This document shows, piece after piece, positions 32,538 to 40,693 of a DNA stretch of 64,000 nucleotides (the stretch's first letter is position 1; each line of letters starts with the position of its first letter). The DNA is taken from assembly GCF_963675635.1 (NCBI RefSeq), contig NZ_OY776488.1, positions 310,001 to 374,000 on the forward strand. Reading direction: 5' to 3'. The DNA is from an uncultured Pseudodesulfovibrio sp. (GTDB lineage Bacteria; Desulfobacterota; Desulfovibrionia; Desulfovibrionales; Desulfovibrionaceae). A model generated the notes under the pieces. The model saw only the letters and a list, made by a program, of their open reading frames with translations. It made no database searches and had not been told where the DNA came from. The translations under genes and the position numbers were made by a program.

Positions 32538-34862
32538 TTATTTTTCGAGCAACAGTTTCCTTTGACCCCAGACCGCCTGACCGAGCGAAATACATCCGTC
32601 ATTGGGCGGGAGCTGGCGATGAACCAATGGAATCAATCCCGCGTTTTCGAGAGCCCGGGGCAGTTGCGTGGCAAGAGTCAGGTTCTGCATGACCCCGCCT
32701 GACAGGGCAACGTGATGGATGTCCAGCACCATGGAAAAGGAATAGACCATTTCTGTCAGGCCATTGATCAACCCCAGGTGGAATCGACGGGCAATTATTG
32801 GAACCGGAACTTTTTTTTCCAGATCTTCCAACACGCCTTGTACCAGAGAAAGCGTGTTCAGGGAAACAGGGTCGTCGGATTGAAGCGGGCAGGGATAGGC
32901 GCCTGTCTCGGACAGGTCCTGAATTTTTTCCAGCAGGATTGCGGCCTGCCCTTCATAGCTGATGGTGTCGACCAGTCCGCAGAGTGCGGATACGCCGTCG
33001 AACAGTCGTCCGCAACTGGATGTCTCGGGTGCATTGATGCCCTTTTCCAGAATCTGCGGCAGGAAACGGCTTGGAGTTTCAAAGTTCGCGAGCCAGGGCC
33101 ATGCGTATTTTTCCGGTTCCCTGATGCCGATTTCCCAGAGCGCGGCCTGGGCGATACGCCATGGTTCCTTGACTGCGGCTTCGCCGCCGGGCAGCCGGAT
33201 GCGTGAAAAATGGGCCAGTCGCTGGTGCTCCAACTCTTCGGGCATGACCATGAGACACTCGCCACCCCATATGGTGCCGTCTTCACCGTAGCCTGTGCCG
33301 TCGAGGGCCAATCCAATGACTGGGCCGGTATGCTTGTTTTCTGCAAGGTTGGCGTAGATGTGGGCGTAATGGTGTTGCAGGGTCGCGACAGGAATACCCC
33401 GTTCCCTGCCGATGTCTTCAGCAAGGGTGGAGGTCATATAGTCCGGGTGCAGGTCGCGAACGATAAGTTCCGGCTGGACCTGTAGGATGTCCTGCAAATG
33501 TGTCTGGATTTCCCTATGGAACTCCATTGTCTCCAGGTTGGACATGGTGCCGATGTGCTGACTGGTGAAAGCCTGGTCTCCCTTGGTCAGCGTCATGGTG
33601 CACTTGAGTTCAGGGCCCATGCCCAGCACGGTAGGTCCCTTTTCGGGAATGAAGACCGGGGCAGGGACGAATCCTCGGGCACGGCGCATGAAAATAGGTT
33701 CGTTGGTCGCCGGATTGACGCGAAGAACCGAGTCGTCCGTGCGGATGAGTATATCCCGATTATGGAACAGAAAAATATCCGCAATGCCGTTCAGTCGCGT
33801 CTGGGCTTCGTCGTTGTCCAGACAGATGGGTTCGGAACTCATATTGCCCGATGTCATGACCAGAGCGGGGATGTCATGTGGTGTTGCATCAGCAAAGTCG
33901 CCAAGCAGGATGTGGTGCAGTGGGGTGTAGGGAAGCATTATCCCCACGAAATTCGTGTCCGGGGCGACCTGCTCCGCGAGGGGAAACGGTTCATGTTTTG
34001 CGGCAAGCACGATGGGGCGGTGCAGCCCGGTCAACCACTCCTCTTCAGCCGAAAGAATGTTGGCAAGCTTCCTGGCGTGGGCGATGGTCGGGATCATGAC
34101 AGCCAGCGGTTTGTCCGGGCGGTGTTTGCGCTGTCGTAGAGTCCTGACTGCTTGGTCTGACATGGCGTCACAGACAAGGTGGAATCCGCCAAGACCTTTG
34201 ACAGCCGCTATTTTCCCGTTGGCGAGTTCAACCGCAAGTGTTCTGAGAGCATGGTCCCCCTCGGCAATGGTGGTTCCTTTGCCGTCCGTGAGCCAGACCG
34301 TGGGACCACAGTCCGGGCAGGCGTTGGGCTGGGCGTGAAAGCGGCGATCGAGCGGATCTTCGTATTCTTCAAGACAGTCGTTGCATAGTGGAAAGCAGGC
34401 CATGGAAGTCTGGGGCCGGTCATAGGGGATGGATCGTGTAATGGTATAGCGCGGCCCGCAGTTTGTGCAGTTGGTGAACGGGTATCGGTATCGACGGTTT
34501 GCCGGATCGGCCATGTCGTCAAGGCAGTCCTGACAGGTGGCGACATCCGCGCTGATGAGGACCGAATGACCTTGTCCGCCAGTTGATTTGAGGATGATGA
34601 ATCCTTCCTCGTTCTCCACTACAGGCAGATCTTCAAAGTCCAGAGTGATGATCTTTGCCAGTGGAGGAAGGTTTTCAGCCAGGTCATCGGAGAAACCTGT
34701 GACTTGTTCAGGTGTGCCCTGAATTTCGATGAGTACACCGGCAGAGGAGTTGTTAACCGAGCCCGATACTTTGTTGTCCAGAGCCGTCCGGTAGACGAAG
34801 GGCCGGAATCCTACGCCTTGCACCTGCCCGGTGATGGTAAACTTCTGCCGCATGAGAATCAT
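32538..34862 (-). CDS. hypF: Carbamoyltransferase HypF, hydrogenase maturation
   Basis: Makes the thiocarbamate precursor of the cyanide ligands of the [NiFe] hydrogenase active site. Domains in order: acylphosphatase (ITGQVQGVGFRPFVYR), two zinc fingers (CQDCLDDM...CTNCG; CNDCLEEY...CPDCG), a YrdC-like domain (about 200-390) and a Kae1-like C-terminal domain (LQHHYAHIYANLAE, LALDGTGYGEDGTIWGGE). About 774 residues. Start choice is uncertain: ATG at 34862, ATG at 34853 or TTG at 34877, of which only TTG has a GAGGG site nearby. No other hyp gene is in the window. Confidence 0.95.
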   Translation of the reverse strand: MILMRQKFTITGQVQGVGFRPFVYRTALDNKVSGSVNNSSAGVLIEIQGTPEQVTGFSDDLAENLPPLAKIITLDFEDLPVVENEEGFIILKSTGGQGHSVLISADVATCQDCLDDMADPANRRYRYPFTNCTNCGPRYTITRSIPYDRPQTSMACFPLCNDCLEEYEDPLDRRFHAQPNACPDCGPTVWLTDGKGTTIAEGDHALRTLAVELANGKIAAVKGLGGFHLVCDAMSDQAVRTLRQRKHRPDKPLAVMIPTIAHARKLANILSAEEEWLTGLHRPIVLAAKHEPFPLAEQVAPDTNFVGIMLPYTPLHHILLGDFADATPHDIPALVMTSGNMSSEPICLDNDEAQTRLNGIADIFLFHNRDILIRTDDSVLRVNPATNEPIFMRRARGFVPAPVFIPEKGPTVLGMGPELKCTMTLTKGDQAFTSQHIGTMSNLETMEFHREIQTHLQDILQVQPELIVRDLHPDYMTSTLAEDIGRERGIPVATLQHHYAHIYANLAENKHTGPVIGLALDGTGYGEDGTIWGGECLMVMPEELEHQRLAHFSRIRLPGGEAAVKEPWRIAQAALWEIGIREPEKYAWPWLANFETPSRFLPQILEKGINAPETSSCGRLFDGVSALCGLVDTISYEGQAAILLEKIQDLSETGAYPCPLQSDDPVSLNTLSLVQGVLEDLEKKVPVPIIARRFHLGLINGLTEMVYSFSMVLDIHHVALSGGVMQNLTLATQLPRALENAGLIPLVHRQLPPNDGCISLGQAVWGQRKLLLEK

Positions 34863-34901
34863 GCAGAGTCCATACAACTCCAGCCCTCTGAGCGCAAGTG
34901 G

Positions 34902-35837
34902 TCACTGTTTTTTGAAATGCTTCAATAAACCACGAATTCTGCCTTTGATAACCCGCGAGGGTGCGAAGGAGAGTTCGCGCTCCGGTGACAGGGTGAACCC
35001 GGTGGTGTCGAACCCGGTGGGCGGTTCCAGTGGGAAGTCTATGTCTTTGGTGCGCGCGCCGGGCATGTCGCGGACCTGCGCTTCATTCCATAACGGTATG
35101 CGGTCGGGAGTCAGATCGAGTACGGTGTAAGCCGCTGTGTCCATAGCGATGCCGTTTATGGATGCGCCGAGCAGGCCAAGTTCAAAGGGGGTACCGTTGA
35201 TAGGCCCATCTTCGTGCATGGCATGGATGCCGTCCATGAGGTGATGACAATGCGGCAGGGCTTCGTAAACATCCATAAGCATGGAGCGGAAGATGTCGCG
35301 GCTATGTCCGAGACGATTGTGGGCCATGGCCTTGCGGAAACCGACCACACAACCGAACAGATTTTTGACCGATCCGGTCATGACCATCTGGCAGTGAACC
35401 TTGAGTTTTGGCAGGTTGAGAATGAGGTCTGCATCCAATGCGTCCTGCGAGATGCCTATTGAACCGCCGTGCGACAGCTCAAGCGGAACGGCTCGTTTCA
35501 GATTTGTCACCTTCAGGCCAAGCGCGCCGACTGCCTTGGTCAGCCCGGAATTCCGGGCCACATAAGCGGCAGGGCCGAGAGCCGGGGAGTCTGCCACGGT
35601 TACGTGAGCGTCGTGATCTAAAAGCCACGCGCATGCCGCTTTGACGATTTCTGGGCTGGTGGTGCAGTGACGGGCATTGCTGCCGTTTACCAGGTTCGGT
35701 TTGACCAGTATTCGTTGCCCAGGTGTGATATTCAGGCCGGATGCTGTCAGAACCTTGGCTACAGCTGATTTCAGTTGGGCGGGGGTGTAGTCTGGGACGT
35801 TGAGGATGGCAACAGATGGGCGCATGACCGTCAGCAT
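34902..35837 (-). CDS. DUF362 domain-containing protein
   Basis: A roughly 311-residue protein of the DUF362 family. RILVKPNLVNG, then VTVADSPALGP, LNLPKLKVHCQMVMTGSVKNLFG and DGIHAMHEDGPINGT are the family signatures. Many relatives carry C-terminal ferredoxin domains, but this one has none. The ATG at 35837 (MLTVMRPSVAIL) and ATG at 35825 are both possible, and neither has a strong ribosome site. The gene is 24 bases after the putative ATG of hypF in the opposite direction of reading, being upstream of it on the same strand, so co-transcription with hypF is likely. Function unknown. Confidence 0.8.
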   Translation of the reverse strand: MLTVMRPSVAILNVPDYTPAQLKSAVAKVLTASGLNITPGQRILVKPNLVNGSNARHCTTSPEIVKAACAWLLDHDAHVTVADSPALGPAAYVARNSGLTKAVGALGLKVTNLKRAVPLELSHGGSIGISQDALDADLILNLPKLKVHCQMVMTGSVKNLFGCVVGFRKAMAHNRLGHSRDIFRSMLMDVYEALPHCHHLMDGIHAMHEDGPINGTPFELGLLGASINGIAMDTAAYTVLDLTPDRIPLWNEAQVRDMPGARTKDIDFPLEPPTGFDTTGFTLSPERELSFAPSRVIKGRIRGLLKHFKKQ

Positions 35838-35898
35838 AGGCGGGAGCTTGATTGAAGACAAGATAAAGCAGTTGCCTCCTGACGAAAGAAGAGGAAGA

Positions 35899-37392
35899 AT
35901 GTCGCCCATGCATACATTGATTTCATTGAATGACGTCACCGTGACCCGTGGGGGAAAGACTCTGCTCGGTCCAGTGTCGTGGCACCTTGAACAGGGGCGG
36001 CATGTGGCTGTGACTGGCTTCAATGGGGCGGGCAAGACCACGTTTCTTCGTCTTGTGCGTGGTGAACTGCTACCGGATTCAGGCGGCCGTCGCGTGTATG
36101 ACTTCGGGCATGGAGAGCAACATTCAGTGCTCGGCCTGCGTCATCGAATCGGCATGGTGTCGGCTGACATGCAGGATTTTTACGGTTTGCATACGCCGCA
36201 TGTCACTGGTCGGAATGTCATTTTGGCTGGATTCTACGATACCCCTATCTTGTATGATACGCCGACAACGGAACAGGAAACTGCGGTAGATGAGATAATT
36301 GATCTGCTTGGTCTTCATGCTCTGGCTGAAAGCAGGTTAGGAACACTTTCCACAGGGCAGGTGCGCAAACTGCTCGTGGCTCGTGGACTGGTTGTAAAGC
36401 CAGATGTCCTGCTGCTGGATGAATGTCTGGACGGCTTGGACAGCTCGTCGCGTAGCGAGGTGCTGCAACTGCTTGATGTCGCAGCAGAGCGGACGACGTT
36501 GGTCTGTGCTGCGCATCGGGCAGGAGATCTGCCTGATTGCATTGCGCACGCCATGATTCTTGAAGATGGTGTTATCGTGTCGGAAGGTGGCAGGGATGAG
36601 GCTTTGCAGATATTGCAGGCTAGTGCGCCGGACCTTGCGGCCTGTGATCTGCCTGCGGCTATCTTTGATCCGAGTATGGAATATCTTTTGCGCATGGAGC
36701 ATGTTTCAGTCGTTCAGGACGGGAAGCGCATCCTTCATTCCATTGACTGGGAGATTCTGCCCGGGGAAAATTGGATGGTGATCGGAGCAAACGGTGCTGG
36801 AAAGTCGACGTTGCTCAAACTTATCATGAGTGAAATAGCGCCGTATGCCGATGACCAGGAAGGCGTGGGTGTCATCAGACGGCTCGGTGGTATGACCATG
36901 GATGAAGCACGGCCCTTGATCGGCGTGGTGTCGCCCGACCTGCAGGCCGGGTATGCGCGTGAACTAGGCTGGGAAGTGACGGCGGAAGAAACGGTCATGT
37001 CTGGCTATCGGGGCAGTGTGGGCATGCTGGACGAGCCGACGAGTGAAGAGAAGCTAGGAGCGGCGCGCTGGCTTGAAATGGTCGGACTGTCCGGGTTGGA
37101 ATCCCGGCGATTGCGACACATGTCGTATGGACAGCAGCGCAGGGTTTTTCTGGCACGGGCCATGGCTCCGGGACCGAAGCTGCTTCTGTTGGATGAACCC
37201 CTGTCTGGTCTGGACAGTGCTTCTCGCGCATTTATGAGAGAGATGATTCAGCGACTGGGGGAGTCGGGGACGCCGCTTGTTCTTGTCACGCATCATGCCG
37301 ATGACAGGGTGTCAACACTCAATCGTGTGCTGATGTTGGAGCAAGGCCGGGTGCGGTTTCGTGGACCGCGTGATGAGTATGTCATGGGATAA
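35899..37392 (+). CDS. Twin ABC ATPase, ModF-like
   Basis: A 497-residue soluble protein of two fused ABC ATPase domains, resembling E. coli ModF (PhrA). Walker A motifs are GFNGAGKTT (about 41-49) and GANGAGKST in the second half. Signature motifs are STGQVRK and SYGQQRR, and Walker B motifs LLLDECLDGLD and LLLDEPLSGLD are intact. It has no membrane domain or partner permease next to it. The ATG at 35899 has a GAGGAAG site, and an in-frame ATG is also at 35908. ModF-type proteins are linked to molybdate uptake or regulation, consistent with the nearby MoeA fusion but unproven. Confidence 0.85.
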   Translation: MSPMHTLISLNDVTVTRGGKTLLGPVSWHLEQGRHVAVTGFNGAGKTTFLRLVRGELLPDSGGRRVYDFGHGEQHSVLGLRHRIGMVSADMQDFYGLHTPHVTGRNVILAGFYDTPILYDTPTTEQETAVDEIIDLLGLHALAESRLGTLSTGQVRKLLVARGLVVKPDVLLLDECLDGLDSSSRSEVLQLLDVAAERTTLVCAAHRAGDLPDCIAHAMILEDGVIVSEGGRDEALQILQASAPDLAACDLPAAIFDPSMEYLLRMEHVSVVQDGKRILHSIDWEILPGENWMVIGANGAGKSTLLKLIMSEIAPYADDQEGVGVIRRLGGMTMDEARPLIGVVSPDLQAGYARELGWEVTAEETVMSGYRGSVGMLDEPTSEEKLGAARWLEMVGLSGLESRRLRHMSYGQQRRVFLARAMAPGPKLLLLDEPLSGLDSASRAFMREMIQRLGESGTPLVLVTHHADDRVSTLNRVLMLEQGRVRFRGPRDEYVMG

Positions 37393-37553
37393 TTGGATAA
37401 ATAGTTTTTTTTATAAAATGAAATAAATTTTAAAAAATAACTTGACATATTTCGATTTTTAACAAACTGTCCTCATGAATGTACCAGTGGAGCCCATGGG
37501 GGCGCGGTCTGAATGTTGGCCGGTGCTGGTTGGAAATAGAACAGGTATATCGA

Positions 37554-37591
37554 GAAGCAGTGTGCGCATCGTGTACACTGCTTCTTTTTTT
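37554..37591 (+). terminator. Intrinsic terminator in the leader of the RRM gene
   Basis: A 10-bp stem (GAAGCAGTGT paired with ACACTGCTTC) with an 11-base loop is followed by seven T residues. It ends 44 bases before the RRM start codon, so the RRM gene either has a promoter squeezed after it or depends on read-through. It may instead end an upstream small RNA. Confidence 0.8.
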
Positions 37592-37594
37592 ATC

Positions 37595-37608
37595 GGTGCA
37601 CGTGCACC
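37595..37608. promoter_or_regulatory. Perfect 14-bp palindrome before the RRM gene
   Basis: GGTGCACGTGCACC is an exact palindrome located between the terminator and the ribosome site (CAGGAG, 37621-37626). It could be a protein operator or a second hairpin. There is no matching site elsewhere that I noticed. Confidence 0.5.
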
Positions 37609-37635
37609 ATATCATTATTTTCAGGAGTTTTTATT

Positions 37636-37902
37636 ATGTCTAAGAACATCTACATCGGCAATCTGCCCTGGTCCGCAACTGAAGACGAAGTCCGTGCTGC
37701 TTTCGAAGCATACGGTCAGGTTTCTTCTGTTAAACTCATCGAAGACCGTGAAACCGGTCGCCCGCGCGGCTTTGGTTTTGTCGAGATGGATGACGATTCC
37801 GGTGCTCTGGAAGCTATCGAAGCTCTGGACGGCAAGGATTTCGGCGGCCGTAACATCAAGGTCAACGAAGCCAAACCTCGCGTGGAGCGTCCCCGCTGGT
37901 AG
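37636..37902 (+). CDS. RRM-domain RNA-binding protein
   Basis: An 88-residue single RNA-recognition-motif protein. RNP2 is IYIGNL (residues 5-10) and RNP1 is RGFGFVEM (about 44-51), both intact with the aromatic RNA-stacking residues. A short basic tail ends RVERPRW. Bacterial small RRM proteins are often cold-inducible. The leader of about 240 bases is rich in A and T and holds a terminator and a palindrome, which suggests post-transcriptional control. CAGGAG lies 9 bases before the ATG. A downstream terminator follows. Confidence 0.92.
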   Translation: MSKNIYIGNLPWSATEDEVRAAFEAYGQVSSVKLIEDRETGRPRGFGFVEMDDDSGALEAIEALDGKDFGGRNIKVNEAKPRVERPRW

Positions 37903-37937
37903 TTTTCCGCTTTCAAGCGTAAGCTAGGCTATGAAAG

Positions 37938-37972
37938 CCCGTCTCTCTTTAGGGAGGGACGGGTTCTTTTTT
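37938..37972 (+). terminator. Intrinsic terminator after the RRM gene
   Basis: Stem CCCGTCTCTC paired with GGGAGGGACGGG around TTTA, then TTCTTTTTT. Placed 35 bases after the RRM stop. Confidence 0.85.
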
Positions 37973-38015
37973 CCGATTCTTTCAGGGTCGGATACACTTT
38001 TGTAAGGAGATCGAA

Positions 38016-38213
38016 TTGGCAAAGCCCAATTACAAGTTCGCGAAGCGTCAGAAGGAATTGGCAAAGAAAAAGAAGAAAGAAGAAAAAAAACAGCGTAAAT
38101 TGTTCAAGGCGCAGGACGGGTTCGATCCTGCTGAAGATGGCGATGAAAACGACGAAGTCGTTGAGGGTGCCGTCGAGGATGCCGCTGAAGAGAAGACGGA
38201 AGCTGCTTCCTAG
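38016..38213 (+). CDS. Small charged protein, lysine-rich head and acidic tail
   Basis: A 65-residue protein starting with TTG at 38016, preceded by AAGGAG at good spacing. Residues 1-33 are strongly basic (KFAKRQKELAKKKKKEEKKQRK) and 34-65 strongly acidic (DPAEDGDENDEVVEG...). The N-terminal MAKPNYKFAKRQKEL motif occurs in uncharacterised small proteins of other proteobacteria. A basic-acidic dipole suggests nucleic acid or ribosome association. It lies between two nucleic-acid-binding proteins (RRM and cold-shock). No function is assigned. Confidence 0.75.
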   Translation: MAKPNYKFAKRQKELAKKKKKEEKKQRKLFKAQDGFDPAEDGDENDEVVEGAVEDAAEEKTEAAS

Positions 38214-38306
38214 CAGTTTTTAGTCCTTCCGGCACAAAGCGCCAATCACGTTGCAAATATGCTGATCAATGGGTAATGTTTGTGCATCAACTCATGGGAG
38301 GCTGCT

Positions 38307-38537
38307 GTGCGGTGTGAAGGCGAAGTGACTTGGTTCAATGAACAGAAGGGGTTCGGATTCATCACGAGTGAAGACGGACAGGATGTTTTTGTTCACTATA
38401 CCGAAATTGTTCGCGATGGGTTTCAAACCCTGGAACCGGGCGAACAAGTGACTTTCGGTCTTATCGACGAGGAAACCGGCCCCAAGGCGGTCGATGTCCA
38501 CCTCAAGAACGACGGCCCCCCGTCGACATTGCTCTAA
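38307..38537 (+). CDS. Cold-shock domain protein
   Basis: A 76-residue OB-fold RNA/DNA-binding protein. EGEVTWFNEQKGFGFIT contains RNP1 KGFGFI, and DVFVHYTEI contains RNP2 VFVHY. The tail adds about 10 residues beyond canonical CspA. I chose the GTG at 38307, which follows GGGAGG by 6 bases. A longer TTG-started frame would add nine unconserved residues. It is convergent with the MoeA fusion, with 2 bases between. No typical long cold-shock leader is present. Confidence 0.88.
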   Translation: MRCEGEVTWFNEQKGFGFITSEDGQDVFVHYTEIVRDGFQTLEPGEQVTFGLIDEETGPKAVDVHLKNDGPPSTLL

Positions 38538-38539
38538 AA

Positions 38540-40495
38540 CTATCCCAACCCGATGCCCGGCGTCATTTCAAGGCCGGTCAAATCCGTTTCATACCCGCCG
38601 AGATCTTTGATCTTTGCTTTGACCTCATCTGTGCGGATCGTGGCTATGAGCGTCTGAATGCGTTCGTCGCTTATGGATGCCGTGGGAATGACTAGATCAT
38701 ATCGTTCATGGGCCAGCGGCACGAAGTCGAGGTCCAGCGCTTTTGCTGCGGCAAAGATACCCAGACCGCAGGATGCCGCGCCGGTCAGGACGTTCACAGC
38801 CACGGCCATGTGCGTGAATTCTTCGTTGTCATATCCATGAACATCACGCGGGTTGATGGCTGCTTCCTTGAGGTGGTGGTCCAGAAGAATTCTGGTCCCG
38901 GCTCCGCGCTGACGGTTGATGAAGATAATGTCCTCACGGGTCAGGTCTGTTACGCCACGGATACCGAGTGGGTTGCCCTTGCTTACAATGAGTCCCTGAT
39001 GTCGGATGGCGAGGTTGACCACGGTCATAGGCATATCCGGCAGATAGCGGGCAATGAACGGGAAGTTGAAATCTCCAGTCGCCGGGTCGAACAGGTGCGC
39101 GCCAGCGAACAGGGCGGAGCCTGCCTTCAATGCAGTCAGGCCGCCCATGGACCCGGCATGGCTGGATACAAGGTGCATGGGAACGGCTAACCCCATAAGT
39201 TCGTTTGCGAGCAGGTCGAGTGTGTTGTCGTGGCTTCCTACATGAACCAGAACCCTGTTCAGGTCGTCTTTTGGTACGAGCAGTTCAGCGTTCAGCGAAT
39301 CCCCTTGTTCCACGCCTTCCACCTCTTCTGGGATATAGGCCACGGCCTGTGCCTTGGTCATGGTGGTAATCATGCCTGCGCCGCGAGCGAGCGGTGCCGC
39401 GACAATCTTGTTTCCGATTCGACCTGCGGCCAGCCGGATGGCTTCGCGCATGCCTGCTTTCGACGGCGTTTTGCGAGCCAGTGTTATTTCAGCCATATGC
39501 CGTGCAGGCAAAGCCTTGCCCATGAGCCAATGGAGAATCGGGGCGAGAATTTTTTCATGACAGACGATGGCGGATACCGGATATCCCGGTGCGCCCACGA
39601 GCAAACGGCCCGGATAGCCACTGCGTTCATCTGTTACGGCGAGCAGGGTGGGTTTACCCGGCATGACCGAGATGCCGTGCACTAATACCGAGCCGATGGA
39701 TTCGAAGACCTTTTTTGAGTAATCCTTGCTGCCTGCACTGGAACCGGCACCAACTATCACGACATGACACCCGCTTTCGAGGCCACCCATGACAGCTGTA
39801 CGGAGTGTGTCCTCATTGTCAGGGACCGGCGATGACCATGAAGCTTCAATACCCCATGAGTTCGCATAGGCTTTGAACACTTGAGAGTTTGATTCAATGA
39901 CCTGTCCAGCCTGCGGTTCGGGTTTGTCCAGAAAATTGAGCACCTCATCGCCCGTTGGCAGAAATACAGCCTTGACCTTTTCCCTGACTTCTATCTCATA
40001 AATACCAGCCGAAAGCAGTGCTCCGATGTCAGAGGGTGTGAGTTCGCGGTTTTGCGGAATGAGCAGCTCAGTGGCAACAATGTCTTCACCTATGCGTCGG
40101 ACGTGCTGCCAGGGGAAGGCCGGAGTGTCGACAAGAACCGTGACTTCATCTTTTTGCACGACGTTTTCGATCATGATGACCGCATTGGTTCCGTCAGGCA
40201 TCGGGTTGCCTGTGTTCACGAATTGAAATTGATTCGGGTGACTCAGATGGACAGGTTTGTCATCTCGGGCGGCAAAGGTGGATTCCGCCTGAATGGCAAT
40301 TCCGTCCATGGCAGCGGCGTGAAAAGTCGGGGAAGAGCATCTGGCAAAAATCGGCCCGGCCGTTACCCGTCCGGCAGCTTCGTGCGTGGGTATTATTTCG
40401 TTTCCCATAAGGGCCGTCCGATCCAGTGCCCCCTTGGCACGTTTGACAGCCACCTCGGGCGGAATCGTTTCCAAGTAAATATTTCGTTTCGTCAT
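38540..40495 (-). CDS. Molybdopterin molybdotransferase MoeA fused to a PBP-like domain
   Basis: Inserts molybdate into adenylylated molybdopterin, the last step of cofactor synthesis. Residues 1-400 are MoeA: SPTFHAAAMDGIAI (substrate loop), VNTGNPMPDGTNAVIMIE, VLPTGDEV-like PTGDEVLNF and GAGSSAGSKDYS. Residues 410-651 form a PBP domain of the type found after LysR DNA-binding heads (SHAGSMGGLTALKAG, NRQRGAGTRILLDHHL, NVLTGAASCGLG). No helix-turn-helix is present. The fusion is common in sulfate reducers, and the extra domain may bind molybdate or tungstate. AAGGAG precedes the ATG. Confidence 0.93.
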   Translation of the reverse strand: MTKRNIYLETIPPEVAVKRAKGALDRTALMGNEIIPTHEAAGRVTAGPIFARCSSPTFHAAAMDGIAIQAESTFAARDDKPVHLSHPNQFQFVNTGNPMPDGTNAVIMIENVVQKDEVTVLVDTPAFPWQHVRRIGEDIVATELLIPQNRELTPSDIGALLSAGIYEIEVREKVKAVFLPTGDEVLNFLDKPEPQAGQVIESNSQVFKAYANSWGIEASWSSPVPDNEDTLRTAVMGGLESGCHVVIVGAGSSAGSKDYSKKVFESIGSVLVHGISVMPGKPTLLAVTDERSGYPGRLLVGAPGYPVSAIVCHEKILAPILHWLMGKALPARHMAEITLARKTPSKAGMREAIRLAAGRIGNKIVAAPLARGAGMITTMTKAQAVAYIPEEVEGVEQGDSLNAELLVPKDDLNRVLVHVGSHDNTLDLLANELMGLAVPMHLVSSHAGSMGGLTALKAGSALFAGAHLFDPATGDFNFPFIARYLPDMPMTVVNLAIRHQGLIVSKGNPLGIRGVTDLTREDIIFINRQRGAGTRILLDHHLKEAAINPRDVHGYDNEEFTHMAVAVNVLTGAASCGLGIFAAAKALDLDFVPLAHERYDLVIPTASISDERIQTLIATIRTDEVKAKIKDLGGYETDLTGLEMTPGIGLG

Positions 40496-40633
40496 TCTCG
40501 ATAACTCCTTGCATCAACCCGGAACACTTCCCTCAAAGATCCCGAATAATACCGCCCTGTATTTGACCGGCAACAACACAAATCGCATAAAAAAGTTCAG
40601 GAAAGAGAAGGGGCGGGCGGCTGGTGAAAGAGG

Positions 40634-40655
40634 AAAAACTCCCTTTTTGAAGGGG
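40634..40655 (-). terminator. Short intrinsic terminator after the M29 peptidase
   Basis: On the minus strand CCCCTT pairs with AAGGGA around CAAA, then five T residues. The stem is short, so confidence is low. Confidence 0.4.
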
Positions 40656-40693
40656 CCATCTCTTCCCCCAGTCGCCGGAGGCATCCCCATTGT

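Noticed and set aside
37442-37470. Possible promoter TTGACA upstream of the RRM leader
   Set aside because: The -35 box is perfect, but no acceptable -10 lies 16-18 bases downstream.
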